From contig OY757939.1 in NCBI GenBank assembly GCA_963585895.1, positions 28,299,206 through 28,363,205 on the forward strand: a stretch of 64,000 nucleotides of DNA, read 5' to 3'. A program made the translations under genes and the position numbers. The notes under the pieces were generated by a model. That model was not told the origin of the DNA and made no database searches. It saw only the letters and a list, made by a program, of their open reading frames with translations. Of this stretch, positions 1-10,088 are shown piece by piece (within the stretch, counting starts at the first letter, position 1; every line of letters starts with the position of its first letter). The DNA is from Sepioteuthis lessoniana. Lineage: Eukaryota > Mollusca > Cephalopoda > Myopsida > Loliginidae.

Positions 1-395
1 GTTGATTTAATACTGCTATGGTTCATTATGCCTCTGGAGTTCTAAGGAATTTCGAGATCGCCTTTTTTCGGGAAGCAGAAGGTGCTGCCTTTTGTTTATT
101 CCTCAAATGTGTTATGTATTTACGCAGCGTCACATAACCGAAGAAGTTTGGCCTCAAATGTCACTGTTTTTACACTTCAGGAAGTATTTCTACTTTAGAT
201 CTTTTTTAGAACTCCGTAAAAAATGTATTATACAAAATCGATTAATATCTGTTTTTAATGTTTAATATTCGGCAGGAAATAATAAAGCCATGGAATCTTT
301 GGTTGACATAGATTTTTGTTTTGCCCCTTGATCTTATATCAACCCTTTATTGTTATCCAATACCAAATCCCCATTATTAATATATACATAGGAGA
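1..395. other. Unassigned AT-rich sequence
   Basis: No open frame, RNA or recognisable repeat could be supported here. The base composition matches the rest of the window. Confidence 0.4.
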
Positions 396-396
396 T

Positions 397-521
397 AAGG
401 GTCCAGAGTAAACAGGAACAATCCAGGGAATGAAGTAGCGCCTTTCCCTACACTTTGGTGTAGTAACTTTTGAGAAAGGAGCCTTCAGGTAACCCTCGAC
501 TAAGGTCGCCAACCCTACTTA
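397..521 (+). repeat. SINE family B, 5'-truncated
   Basis: The sequence matches the 3' half of family B. The landmarks are an AATCCAGGGAA block, CTACAC-x-TTGGTGTAGTA and a final GTCGCCAAC before CTTAC. The tRNA-like head is missing, which is usual for retroposed copies. A reverse-strand frame of about 79 codons covers it but is only the SINE read backwards into a GT microsatellite. Confidence 0.75.
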
Positions 522-535
522 CTTTTATATATACA

Positions 536-572
536 TATATATGTGTGTGTGTGTGTGTGTGTGCGTGTGTGT
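536..572. repeat. Compound TA/GT microsatellite
   Basis: A short ATATAT run is followed by about 14 GT units, directly 3' of the B copy. Confidence 0.85.
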
Positions 573-574
573 AA

Positions 575-815
575 TTTGTTAAAAATAGTTTGTAGGTAAC
601 TTCATTTTTAAATGAGCAACAGCACATTTGTTTGTACACTAATAATTCTGAATAACTATATTTAGTACTATTCATTTGTTTGCACACAGTTAAACTGTTT
701 CAAGTGTTTCATTTGATTGATTATTTCTATTTGCCCCATAGATGTGACCCTGACAAGAATTACCACTCCAGGTTAGAGTGGAACTGGGAGTAATGGCAAT
801 GAAGGAGTAATAATT
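575..815 (-). repeat. Family C fragment, body and middle
   Basis: In reverse orientation it shows the family C middle (CATTGCCATTACTCCCAG, the CACTCTAACC block, then a CATCTATGGG block) followed by the TTGAAAC/TTAACTGTGTGCAAAC body units. The next segment carries the same body in the opposite orientation, so two C copies sit back to back. Confidence 0.65.
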
Positions 816-1074
816 GAATTATTTGTATTGCATAGAAACACTTGGAACCATTTGAATGTGCAAATTTGTAAACAGTGCTGAATAGAATTAGTAGTGTTAG
901 AAAGCAAAACTTGAAACCATTTTACGGTGTGTAAACAAATGAGCTGTGGCTCGTTTAAAAATGTTATCAACAAAATATGCGTTCACAAATCATAGATATT
1001 TAATATAGATGTATAAATCTGATCTGATATTGAATAACCTAAAAAGTTTGATATGCCATCAAAACCATCTTACC
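816..1074 (+). repeat. Family C fragment, body and 3' tail
   Basis: It contains body units (AATAGAATTAGTAGTGTTAG, CTCGTTTAAAAATG, TTATCAACAAAAT) and ends with the family tail GAATAACC...TTTGATATGCCATCAAAACC. The head is absent. Confidence 0.65.
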
Positions 1075-1089
1075 TTGAAAACATATAAT

Positions 1090-1170
1090 TGTATTCCAAA
1101 ATCACTTTTAAAAGGTTGATATGCCATTAAACAAAGAAACCGAACCGAACCGAACCGAACCGAACCGGGG
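1090..1170 (+). repeat. SINE family A tail with AACCG pentamers
   Basis: Only the end of a family A copy is present: GGTTGATATGCCATTAAAC, an AAAGAAACC link, then five or six AACCG units. Other copies have AAACC here, so the pentamer itself has changed. A second A copy starts immediately after it. Confidence 0.7.
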
Positions 1171-1410
1171 GATGTCCTCGTGGTGTAATGGTTAAAGCGA
1201 TGGACTGCAGAATTGTAATAAGCGAGTTCGAATTCTTTTACGTTCACTTTCGGACAAATACCCTTGGGAAAGGTATGAACCCCCTTATCCTCCCAGCTAT
1301 GGGTTAAATAGTACCACTACTGTTCTTCTCGAAAGAGGGCTTTAGCATTAAATAACTAACAAGGGTTGATATGTCATTAAACTAAGAAACCAAACCAAAC
1401 CAAACCAAAT
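1171..1410 (+). repeat. SINE family A, near full length
   Basis: This is a tRNA-derived SINE. An A-box-like TGGTGTAATGGTTAAAGCG lies near 1181 and a B-box-like GAGTTCGAATTC near 1223, so the head resembles an RNA polymerase III promoter. The body has CCCTTGGGAAAGGTATGAAC and GGGTTAAATAGTACCACTAC. The tail is TTAGCATTAAATAACTAAC, GGTTGATATGTCATTAAAC, then AAACC repeats. It is the best reference copy for family A in this window. Confidence 0.85.
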
Positions 1411-1650
1411 GCTGTTAAAGACTACACAAAAAATTAAAATATAAACGTACAATAAAAGCATTCCCTAACCCGCAAGAATAAATAACCCTATATAATTTGA
1501 TATGCTGTTAAGAGTAATCGATTTTCTTCTATATTCGTATCTTCGGCGATTTGATTACAAGAATTCAACCACCACATAGTCGTATCTTCATCAGTTTTCT
1601 TCCATATCCCGTGGTATTTATAGAATATTAAAATGAATTTACTATTCTAT

Positions 1651-1851
1651 CAGAGTCTCCATGGTGTAATGGTTAAAGTATTGGATAACACACTGAAAGT
1701 AAGTAAGTTCGAATTTCAATCGCTTCATTAGGTTCACTTTCAATTTACGAAGCTTTAGAAACGTATTGAAACTTCCGCTTGGGGTGAAAAATTATCACAC
1801 CTGTTTTTCTACAGGAGTGTCTTTGGCATTAAGGAAACCCCGAAACCAAAT
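1651..1851 (+). repeat. SINE family A, diverged copy
   Basis: The tRNA-like head is clear (CATGGTGTAATGGTTAAAG, then AAGTTCGAATTTC). The body is degraded, and the tail is short, with CTTTGGCATTAAGG and an AAACC-like end. It is older than the copy just upstream. Confidence 0.7.
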
Positions 1852-2067
1852 CGTGAATTATGCCAGTTTTCTTTTCATTGCTTTTTTTTTTTTTTTGTCA
1901 TATTTGACAATCTTCTCAATTATTTCAGCGTTCGTGATTGTCATTGTTCGCTTTGTTTTCTCCTTTCAGGTTTCCCACCTGATGCAAGTATTGAACCCAC
2001 GACATCCATAAAACGCTGCCACTGGGACGTGTATCCAAAGAGTGGGATTTTGGAATCTTAGATATAA

Positions 2068-2070
<3 letters not shown>

Positions 2071-2127
<57 letters not shown>
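2071..2127. repeat. (CT)n microsatellite
   Basis: About 28 CT units. The protein-like Ser/Leu run predicted here is an artefact of the repeat. Confidence 0.95.
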
Positions 2128-2128
<1 letters not shown>

Positions 2129-2313
2129 ATTAGACGCTCCTGTGTGGTTTATATATCTATAAGATGGTTGCTAATTGGATCTTTCGAACGAGGCTCAGTA
2201 AACATCAACAAAAACGGAAACAAAAAAGGGGCAAGAATAAGTGTGACGTCAAAGGAAGAGTGTTAGAACAAAAATCATATGCAACAGGAAGGAAACAAAA
2301 ACGCAAAAAAGAA

Positions 2314-2317
<4 letters not shown>

Positions 2318-2362
<45 letters not shown>
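2318..2362. repeat. (AT)n microsatellite
   Basis: About 22 AT units. The Tyr/Ile open frames on both strands are artefacts. Confidence 0.95.
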
Positions 2363-2365
<3 letters not shown>

Positions 2366-2795
2366 TTAAGGGAGACATCAGTATTTTTTTTCTTTTTCTT
2401 CCTCTCTTTATTTTATTTGCAGTACACACATCTAGGCGCATACAACTAGACAATAATTCTAACACAGTTATATACACATGAAAAACAACATGCTCAGCTG
2501 ATAGAAAATCTATTAAGTATGTACTGTCAAGGTTGAAAATGCATGTAACAGTTTTTCCGATGTCTACTGTCTGAATAGTTTGCGAGTAAAAAGAAAATGA
2601 TTTTCACAATTTCTTCTCTCTCTTCATTAGCTATCTCACAAACAAGACATCCTTTGATGGTGTCAACGGCAACCCATCGGGAGTTACTCTCTGTTCAGAT
2701 GTTTGGAAATAACGGAATCGTATTTATTGTAAGTTCATATTTACATTTTTGAGAGTTGTTTCTAAGAGGCTTTTTGCACACGGTCCTATCGAATA
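2363..2795. other. Unassigned sequence
   Basis: No supported feature was found between the AT run and the next C fragment. Confidence 0.4.
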
Positions 2796-2797
2796 CG

Positions 2798-2903
2798 AAT
2801 CATTTTAAAACAAATCTATTCGACCCATAGATGGGACCCTTACAGATAAAAGCACACTGAATCAGAGTGGACCTGGGAGTAATGCCAATGAAGGGGTATA
2901 CTA
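2798..2903 (-). repeat. Family C fragment, middle block
   Basis: Read in reverse, it has the family C middle: CTTCATTGGCATTACTCCCA, a CCACTCTGATT block, then GGTCCCATCTATGGGTCGAA. Neither head nor tail survives. Confidence 0.6.
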
Positions 2904-2904
2904 T

Positions 2905-3370
2905 ACTCGTCAAATTTCCAGAACTTTTCCTCGCCTTCAGATGCAGTTTAGTGCCATACATAGTACACCCTTTTGTTGGGTAAAGGGTCTAATTCCTCTG
3001 CAGTGGACACAAGCAGTGTATTCTAATCCCTACCGACAGAACTAATAGACATTCCTTTCAATATATCAGGTAGTATAAAAGAACGCTGGGAGAAGTGGAT
3101 TCATAACTTTTTCACGACGATTGATATCCAATGAAGACACAGGCGAAGCCTTTTCCGTTTCACAAGCTAAAAATCACGACCGTATCTTGTATCTCCATTA
3201 AGGGAAAATAAGGTATACGATGAAGATGTGGATTCATGCCTTTCCGAAGAGTATAAACACAAGCTGATTTAGTCACAATTTGAAATGGCGTATAATACAC
3301 TTAGAGATTCACTCATGGAAGCGTAGAAAATATGTTACCATACCAACAAAAGTAATTATGGTATATTAGT
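2905..3370. other. Unassigned sequence
   Basis: No open frame or repeat could be recognised. It is flanked by C and A copies. Confidence 0.35.
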
Positions 3371-3372
3371 GA

Positions 3373-3620
3373 TGGTCTGGTCTGGTCTGGTTTGGTTTCA
3401 TTGTTTAACGGTATATCATATTCGTGGGTTATTTAATGCCGTTGTCATCCTTGTAGAAGAACAGTAGTGATACTATTTCACCCATAGCTTGGGGGAAAGG
3501 GGTTTAATACCTTTCCCAAGGGTATTTGTAAGAAAGTGAACGTAATAGCATGACTGGAGTTCGAACTCGTTTTCAACGATGCCGAAGTCAAGAACGTTAG
3601 CCATTATGCCATGAACACCC
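3373..3620 (-). repeat. SINE family A, near full length
   Basis: In reverse orientation it runs from the tRNA-like head near 3620 (B-box-like GAGTTCGAACTCC complement near 3560) through the GAAAGGTATTAAACC body to the tail near 3390. The AAACC tail has become ACCAG repeats (GGTCT units on the plus strand). Confidence 0.8.
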
Positions 3621-3879
3621 CTCAATCAGTGGTGATTGAACTCCCATTACAGCAATGACTATCATTAATTGTTAATTAATCTACAATTACCTCATCAGCA
3701 GTCGATAAGCACTTGTTAAGGATTCGTTTAATTTGGTTTGATTTATCTGACTACCTATCAATTCATCGAAAAAAAATTCCGGAAAACATCTGCTTTTTTT
3801 TAAAAATTCCCCTCATTTATTAAATGAACTTCCTACTTTCAATATTCCAATGCAATCATCATTTTTTAGTCGATAGCCT

Positions 3880-4392
3880 TGTCGGCTGGGGCTGTAGAAT
3901 TCACTGACTGCATCTCTGCAGAAGGGTAAGACTCCCCCAAACAGTGTCCTGGATATGACACTAAACAATCTGATAGTCAGGCACCAGTAATGCTGGAGAT
4001 TTGAGGAATGCAGCGTATCCTTTCATTGCCATTGCTCCCACGTCCACTCTGGTCCGCCCTGGAAGCACCTGCTGGGGTCCTATTTATGGTGTAAATAGAA
4101 CTAAACTGTGTGCTAATGCTAAACTAAATTGTTTGAAATACAACTGTTTTGACATTTACACTGCGTACTTATGCTAAACTGAATTGATTGAAATAGAACT
4201 GTTTTGACATTTATATTGCGTACTTATGCTAAACCGATGTGATTGAAATAGAACTATTTTGACGTTTAAACTGCGTTTTTATGCTAAACTGAACTGATTA
4301 AAAAAGATCTGTTTATATTAAGAAAAATGGATTTGGCATTAAATAACCTACAATGGTTGATATGCCATAAAACAAAACCAAATCAAATTAAT
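3880..4392 (+). repeat. Family C, full-length copy
   Basis: The order is head (TGTCGGCTGGGGCTGTAGAA, CTCTGCAGAAGGG), middle (GTCCTGGATATGACACTAAA, TTCATTGCCATTGCTCCCA), four imperfect units of about 60 bp (ATGCTAAACTGAATTG, GAAATAGAACTGTTTTGAC), then the tail GATTTGGCATTAAATAACC, GGTTGATATGCCATAAAAC and AAACC. There is no coding capacity. It is a non-autonomous retroposon, and the origin of its head is not clear to me. Confidence 0.85.
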
Positions 4393-4455
4393 TCTTTTAG
4401 TCAGGCTTTTTTGTTTATGATTTAATAATCATTTGTCTGCTATTACTTATAGGGT

Positions 4456-4898
4456 CTTGCCCAGTCGGCTGGGGCTGTAGAATACACCGACTGCTTCTCT
4501 GCAGAGGGGTAGGAACCCCCAAACGAGTTACTTGATTATGACACTAAACAATCTGATGGTGAGGTTCCAGCAGTGCTGGAGCTTTGGGGAATGCGGAGTA
4601 CCCCTTCATTGCCATCGCTACCGGGTCCACTCTGGCCCGTAGTGGTAGCACCTGATAAGGGTCCTATCTATGGGTTAAATAGAACAAAACCGTGCTTCTT
4701 TCACTATACTGATTTTTGCATTTAAACTGCGTATTTATGCTAAACTGAGTTGTTTAAAATAGAACTGTTTTGACATTGGAACTGCGTACTAGTGCTGAAC
4801 TGAATTGCTCGAAATAGAACAGTTTTTGACAACTAAACTGTGTACTTATACTGAACTGAATTATCTGAAATAAAACTGTCTGACATTTAAATCTGTGT
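4456..4898 (+). repeat. Family C, lacks its 3' tail
   Basis: Head, middle and several 60 bp units are well preserved, but the copy stops at 4898 where another C head begins. It makes a head-to-tail dimer with the following copy. Confidence 0.85.
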
Positions 4899-5476
4899 AT
4901 TGCCCAGTCAGCTGGGGCTGTAGAATACACTGACTGCACCTCTGCAGAGGGGTAAGACACCCCCCCTAACGAGTGTCCTGGATATGACACTAAACAATCT
5001 GATGGTGAGGTTCCAGCAGTGCTGGAGCTTAGGGGAATGCAGAGTATCCCTTCATTGCCATCGCTCCCAGGTCCACTCTGGCCCGGAGTGGTAGCACCTG
5101 ATAGGGCCCTATCTATGGGTTAAATAGAACTAAAAGCATACTTATGCTAAAATGAATTGAGTAAACTGAATAGCTTGAAATAGAAACGTTTTTGACAATT
5201 AAACCGTACTTACACTTAAACTGCATGCTTATGCTTAACTGAATTATTTCAAATAGAACTGTTTTTCGACTTTAAAACTGTATTTACACTTAACTGAATT
5301 ATTACATATAACTGCTTGAATAGTTTGAAATGGAAATGTTTTTGACAATTAAACTGTGTACTTATGCTAAACTGAACTGTTTTCGATAGAACAGATTATT
5401 TACATAAAAATGGATTTGGCGTTAAATAACCTACAAAGGTTGATACGCCATAAAACCAAACAAACCAAACCAAACT
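4899..5476 (+). repeat. Family C, full-length copy
   Basis: Head begins with GCCCAGTCAGCTGGGGCTG. The 60 bp-type units are extended, and the tail is GATTTGGCGTTAAATAACC, GGTTGATACGCCATAAAAC, (AAACC)n. It is fused to the preceding copy without a tail between them. Confidence 0.85.
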
Positions 5477-5544
5477 TATAGGGTCTTAAGTCTTCTTCCA
5501 AAACTAATAATTTTCAAACACTCTGCAGGAACTAATATAACCCA

Positions 5545-5706
5545 ACCCAGTTGACTGGGCCTTTTATATATACCGATTGTATCTCAACAGAGAGGTAAGG
5601 CTTCTATCAACGAGTATTCTACATATGATACTAAACGACCTGATGGTGAAGCTCGAGTCCAAGAGCTTTGGCCAATATTGGGCACTCCTTCGTAGTCATT
5701 ATTCAA
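5545..5706 (+). repeat. Family C, head and middle only
   Basis: A degraded head (CCCAGTTGACTGGGCC) leads to GATACTAAACGACCTGATGG and a truncated middle. A large TA/TG tract follows where the body would be. Confidence 0.65.
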
Positions 5707-5721
5707 AAGTTTTCCCTGACC

Positions 5722-6048
5722 ATGAGTATAAGTATATGCGTGTGTATATATGAGTATATATATGTGTGCATATATATATATATATATGTCTACATATATA
5801 TATGTATAGATATGTGCATATATATGTGTGTGTGTATATATATATATGTATATATATGTGTGTATATATATATATATGTATATATGTATATGTGTGTGTG
5901 TATATATATGTATATATATCTGTATGTGTGTATATATCCGTATATACATATGTATATATATTCATATATATATATATGTATATATGTATATGTATGTGGA
6001 TATATATTCATATATATATATGTATATATATATATGAATATAGATATG

Positions 6049-6080
<32 letters not shown>

Positions 6081-6092
6081 GATGTAAATATA

Positions 6093-6139
<47 letters not shown>
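5722..6139. repeat. Long compound TA/TGTA microsatellite
   Basis: More than 400 bp of alternating TA, TG and TATG units. It yields long Tyr/Ile/Cys/His open frames on both strands that are not genes. Confidence 0.95.
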
Positions 6140-6141
<2 letters not shown>

Positions 6142-6142
6142 T

Positions 6143-6335
6143 TTGTTTAATAACAATGCTTGAAACCATTAAACTGTGTAAACAATAGCAATACTTTTAT
6201 GTGAGCAAACAAATTAGCTCTGACTTATTTAGAAATAAAATCATCAACAAACTATTTATTTACAAATCCTATACGTATAACCATTTCAATACTTGAAACA
6301 ATTCAACTGTGAATAAATTCTGTCATCAGACTTCA
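6143..6335 (+). repeat. Family C body fragment
   Basis: It has CTTGAAACCATTAAACTGTG, AACAATAGCAATAC and ATCAACAAACTA units seen in the second type of C body. Together with the copy at 5545 it may be one element split by the microsatellite. Confidence 0.5.
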
Positions 6336-6555
6336 GTGAAAAATCACCAGTTAAATCTTGTGTGAAAAACTTTCAAGAAGTAAAATAATAAATTATATTC
6401 GCTAGAAAATATGTTAACACTATGGAATATTTGATTTTGAAAAATAGTAAAAACAACAAACAGAATGAATAGCAGAAACCAAAAAAGTTATTTTCCTCAG
6501 GGATTTTGTAAGGCAAACTGATAGCAAAATAAAGAGCAATAGACCACATAAAGAG

Positions 6556-6697
6556 ATTTGGTTTAGTTTTTTTGTTTAATGTCATACCGACCTTTGTAGG
6601 TCATTTAATGTCAAAGCCATCCTAGTAGAGAAACAGTAATGATACTCTTTAACCGATAACTGAAAGAGATAAGGGAGGGTCTTACCTTTCCCAATGT
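6556..6697 (-). repeat. SINE family A, 5'-truncated
   Basis: Reverse orientation. Tail and body are present (GGTATTTAATG-like tail, GATAAGGGAGG body) and the tRNA head is missing. It abuts another A copy in the same orientation. Confidence 0.65.
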
Positions 6698-6700
6698 TTA

Positions 6701-6908
6701 TGTGTTTAATGACATATCAGCATTTGTGGGTTATTTAATGCCAAAGCCATCCTTGTAGAAGAACAATAGTGGTACTATTCACCCAATTGATAGATGGGAT
6801 AAGGAGTTACATATTTTTCCCCAAAGTGAAAGTGAAAGTGAACGTAGATCGACTAGAGTTCGAACCTGCTTACTACGAGGTAGCAGTCCAATACTGACGA
6901 CTAGACCT
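6701..6908 (-). repeat. SINE family A, near full length
   Basis: Reverse orientation with tail, body and B-box-like GGTTCGAACTCTAG complement near 6857. It lies directly next to a B copy, making an A-A-B cluster on one strand. Confidence 0.75.
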
Positions 6909-6912
6909 AATA

Positions 6913-7162
6913 AAGTAAGTTGGCGACCGTAGTCGAAGGAAACCGAAAAGCTCCCTGTTCAAAACTACTACACTGAGGTGTAGTGGGAGGGTACTACTCC
7001 TTTCCTTGGATTGCTCCACTTTACTCTTGATACGTACCTTATTTTGCTGAGTATTAAGCAAGGAGGTATCAAGTACCACTTTTAAAGTATTTGGTATGAC
7101 GCGACCTGGGATTGAACCCAGGTCTCCCAGACCATTGGCGAACAATACCCACTAGACCAATG
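6913..7162 (-). repeat. SINE family B, near full length
   Basis: Reverse orientation. The tRNA-like head at the right end contains the B-box-like CTGGGTTCAATCCCAGGTCG near 7110 and GTCTAGTGGGTA near 7150. The body has AAGTACTTGATAC-like and GTACGTATCAAG blocks. The 3' end is GTCGCCAACTTAC. The pol III-type head identifies it as a SINE. Confidence 0.85.
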
Positions 7163-7180
7163 AAACCTAATAATAATCGA

Positions 7181-7262
7181 TATAAAAAAAGAACTTGCTA
7201 ATTTGTGAACTTAGCTGGGACAGCTAAGTTCACAAATCGGCAAGTTCTTTTTTTATATCAGC
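7181..7262. repeat. Near-perfect 38 bp inverted repeat
   Basis: Two arms of about 38 bp, with two mismatches, flank a 4-6 nt loop. Both read GAACTTGC...ATTTGTGAACTTAGCT on their own strand. The right arm resembles the LINE E stretch coding for the VDFAVPAD region on the minus strand, so the hairpin looks like an inverted duplication of a LINE E piece. Confidence 0.8.
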
Positions 7263-7390
7263 ATTATAACGCCACGTGGATTCTCTCCAGATATAGTGCT
7301 AAAGGACCATAAAAGAAGAACATGTATTCTAATTAATATATCAGTGCAAACAGATAATGACATATCAGTAAAAAAATATTCTAAAATAAA

Positions 7391-7634
7391 AGTAAAGTTG
7401 GTGACCGTAGTCGAGGGTGACCCGAAGGCTCCCTTTTCGATAGCTACTACACCAAGATGTTGGGAAGGGCGTTACCCACTTCACAGGATTGATCCACTTT
7501 ACCCTTTATCCGTACCTTATAACGCTGAGTGTTAAGCAAGGAGGCATCAAGTAGTATTTTTTAAGTCTTTGGTCTAACTTGACCTGGGATTGAACCCAGG
7601 TCTCCCGGGCCATTACCGAACACTCTAAACAATA
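7391..7634 (-). repeat. SINE family B, near full length
   Basis: Reverse orientation. It contains the B-box-like CTGGGTTCAATCCCAGGTCA complement near 7590, a body with TGATGCCTCCTTGCTTAACA, and the 3' end GTCACCAACTTTAC. The head abuts the LINE E remnant that starts at 7635. Confidence 0.85.
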
Positions 7635-8422
7635 GGAAATAGTAACGGAGAAAATGTGGCACTTTAAAACTACGAATGTGCCAGTAATAATGCGAGCCAT
7701 GGACATGATCGAGCAAGGAACTGCAAGATATCTGAGAGTCCCATCCGATATGAGATACAAGATAATTGCACTTTACGGAACTGCTCATCTCTTTAGGGGA
7801 ATAACATCAACAGAATTAAGAAGTATTACGACAAAGAGGCAGCAAAAACATAAATACATAGAATACATATAAACACTACTTTCCTTCACCCAAAGCTTTG
7901 AGTCAAAACCCAGGGAAGGATAATAAGAAATAAATAAACAAATGCAGCAGTAGCACAGAAAGATTATAAGACTAGACATGACTGGGTGGGCAAGGTGAAC
8001 CACAGAGAATTGTGCAAGAAATTCAATTTTGACCGTACGAACAAATGATATTAGCACAACCCAGTATCTGTCCTAGAAAATGAGACGCAGAAACTTAACT
8101 GGGATTTCGAGATACAACCGGATCATTTAACCTTGGCCTGACGTACAAACCTTATAATAATCAACAAAAAAAAAAGAGAGCTTGCAGAATTGTTGACTTT
8201 GCTGTTCCGGCTGACCACACGATAAAACTAAGAGAATAAAACTGAAAGAAAGTGAGAAGAAGGATAAATACCTCGACCTTGCTAGGAAATTGAAAAAACT
8301 CTGGAATATGAACGTGACGATTATACCAATTGTATTTAGTGCTTTTGTTAAATTCACCAAAAGATTTTTTAAAAAAGGGACTGGAAGACGTGGAAATAAG
8401 AGGACGAGTTGAAACCATCCAA
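7635..8422 (+). pseudogene. LINE E ORF2 C-terminal remnant, 5' portion
   Basis: Non-LTR retrotransposon coding sequence broken by stops and frameshifts. Near 7970-8130 it decodes to a KTRHDWVGKV...ELCKKFNFD block, and at 8155-8225 to NLIIINKKKRACRIVDFAVPADH. An N-terminal-side piece at 7690-7790 reads IEQGTARYLRVPSDMRYK. The RPD/ND...VDFAVP pattern resembles the restriction-like endonuclease C-terminus of R2-type LINEs, which nicks target DNA for target-primed reverse transcription. The clade is an inference. The copy is interrupted at 8422 by a B SINE and resumes at 8683. Confidence 0.7.
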
Positions 8423-8682
8423 TCATCATCATCATCATCATGTCGCGCCATCAGCAGTGTTCGCCAATGGCCCGGGAGACCTGGGTTCAATCCCAAAGTC
8501 GAGTCATACCAAAGACTCAAAAAATGATACTTGATGCCTCTTTGCTTAGCACTCAGCATTACAAGGTACAGATCAAAGGTAAAGAGGATCAATTATAGGA
8601 AAGGAGTAGCGCCCTCCCCAACACCTTGGTGTAGTAGCTATCGAAAAGGGAGTCTTCGGGTCACCCTCGACAATGGTCAACA
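8423..8682 (+). mobile_element. SINE family B inserted in LINE E
   Basis: Full-length B copy with a short (TCA)n lead, B-box-like CTGGGTTCAATCCCAAAG near 8484 and 3' end ACAATGGTCAAC. It is flanked by an 11 bp direct repeat AAACCATCCAA at 8412-8422 and 8683-8693. Removing one repeat and the SINE restores the E reading (VETIQ-TTALLRSARI type). This is a clean retrotransposition scar. Confidence 0.9.
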
Positions 8683-8817
8683 AAACCATCCAAACTACTG
8701 CATTATTAAGATCGGCAAGAATACTGAGAAAAGTCCTGGAGACTTTAGGAAACTTTCTGTCGCTCAAACTCCATTAAAAGACCATCAGCTAATGCTGATG
8801 TAGAAAACTCTATAAGA

Positions 8818-8880
<63 letters not shown>
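8683..8880 (+). pseudogene. LINE E, 3' end with (TAA)n tail
   Basis: Continues the element at 7635 after the SINE. It codes for the IQTTALLRSARILRKVLET-like end with a stop, then a short 3' region ATCAGCTAATGCTGATG and about 20 TAA units. LINE E tails elsewhere in the window are also TAA/TTA runs. Confidence 0.75.
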
Positions 8881-8882
<2 letters not shown>

Positions 8883-9249
8883 TAGAAAACAGAAATGGGA
8901 AGAAAAACCACTGCTTGGATATTTCACAAACTAGCAAAATCTTTCCAAATAAGATATGGACATGACTACGAAAAGGAAACCCTAAGTTAGAAACTGAATC
9001 TCTTCAACACAAGACAGCATGATAAGATCCAATTTGGTTAAAGCGAAAATCGTTAAAATTTTAAGCGATAATACACAACAGAATATCAAGTGTACATTAT
9101 GTGGTGACTGAGACGAAACGATTAATCACATTATAAGTAAATATAGCGAATTAGGGCAAAGGAAATACAAGACTAGACACGACTAAATGGGATGGTAATC
9201 AACTGGGAATTGTATCAGAAATTGAAATTTGACGATACTACCAAATGGT
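8881..9249 (+). pseudogene. LINE E second copy, zinc-knuckle part
   Basis: It begins right after the TAA tail of the previous copy. It decodes, with stops, to KQKWEEKPLLGYF, then QNIKCTLCGD...ETINHII (a C-x2-C...H zinc-knuckle-like motif near 9087-9135) and YKTRHD. The element is split at 9249 by the D element and continues at 9477. Confidence 0.7.
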
Positions 9250-9476
9250 ATTCGTTGTCTAAATTTCTGAGACGAAGCTTGGGGATTTTTATCATTAAGG
9301 GTTTTCGGACTATTGTCTTCATTTTTATCGTTATTTACACAGCGTTTCGGCCGATATGTCCTCCGGCCTTCTTCATGAGTTTGTCGAACTCGGGAACCTT
9401 CATGGAACTTCGAACTACGTCCTTTATTGAATCCACGGGGGTCGCCTGTTCTGATTCCGTTAGCCATAACCGGGTA
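9250..9476. mobile_element. Family D element inserted in LINE E
   Basis: The insertion is bounded by an 8 bp direct repeat CAAATGGT at 9242-9249 and 9477-9484. It matches the D copy at 46.6-46.95 kb in reverse orientation. Its minus strand holds a hammerhead-like core: ATGAAGA at 9370-9376, a GGCCG/CGGCC hairpin and GAAAC at 9344-9348. It has no coding capacity and may derive from a Penelope-like terminal region. Confidence 0.75.
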
Positions 9477-9985
9477 CAAATGGTTTATGCATAAACTAGA
9501 ATCTGTCCTGGAGAATGAGATGCGCCAAATTCCCTGGGATATTGAGATACAAACAGATCATCGAACTCCAGCCAGAAGATCAGACCAAATGATAATTAAC
9601 TAAAAAAAAAAAAAAAAAAAAAAGAGAATTTGCATTTGTGGATTTTGTCATCCAAGTGGACCACAAAGCGAAACTCAAAGAAAAAGAAATGAGAGACAAG
9701 TACTTGGACTTTGCAAGAGAACTAAAAAAGCTGTGGATCATGAGGGTGACAGTGATACCAAGTGTAATTAGTACGCTTAGAACGGTTCACAAAGGCTTGG
9801 AAAAGGGGCTAGATGAGTTGGAAATCGAAGGACAAATTGAGGCTATTCAAACGGGAGCATTGTTAAGATCGGACAGAATAATGGGTCCTGGAGACCTGAG
9901 CAGACTTGTTGTCACTCAGATTCTAGTGAAAAACCGTCAACTAGCGCTGGTATGAAACACTCACAAGAAATATAATAATAAATTT
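9477..9985 (+). pseudogene. LINE E second copy, endonuclease-like end
   Basis: After the D element it reads KLESVLENEMRQIPWDIEIQTDH, a poly-A-disrupted KKR stretch, then from 9638 an open 105-residue frame. That frame starts VDFVIQVDHKAKLKEKE, continues KYLDFARELKKLWIMRVTVIPSVIS, and ends with IEAIQTGALLRSDRI. The stretch is the C-terminal domain of LINE E ORF2. The 3' end has a small ATAATAATAA tail near 9972. Confidence 0.75.
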
Positions 9986-10088
9986 TCTTAATTTAACATT
10001 TTAATTTTATTGAACAAGAAAAAATAGCATGGCTTCTTAAATAAACAATATCTTATTAAATCTGATTGTCAAAATACTTGGTAAAAAA

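Noticed and set aside
1171..1240. Possible functional tRNA gene
   Set aside because: A- and B-box-like motifs are present but the cloverleaf does not close and the sequence continues into a SINE body.
5668..6188. Long Tyr/Ile/Cys/His open frames on both strands
   Set aside because: They are translations of a TA/TGTA microsatellite.
8745..8927. Poly-Ile frame
   Set aside because: Translation of the (TAA)n tail of LINE E.
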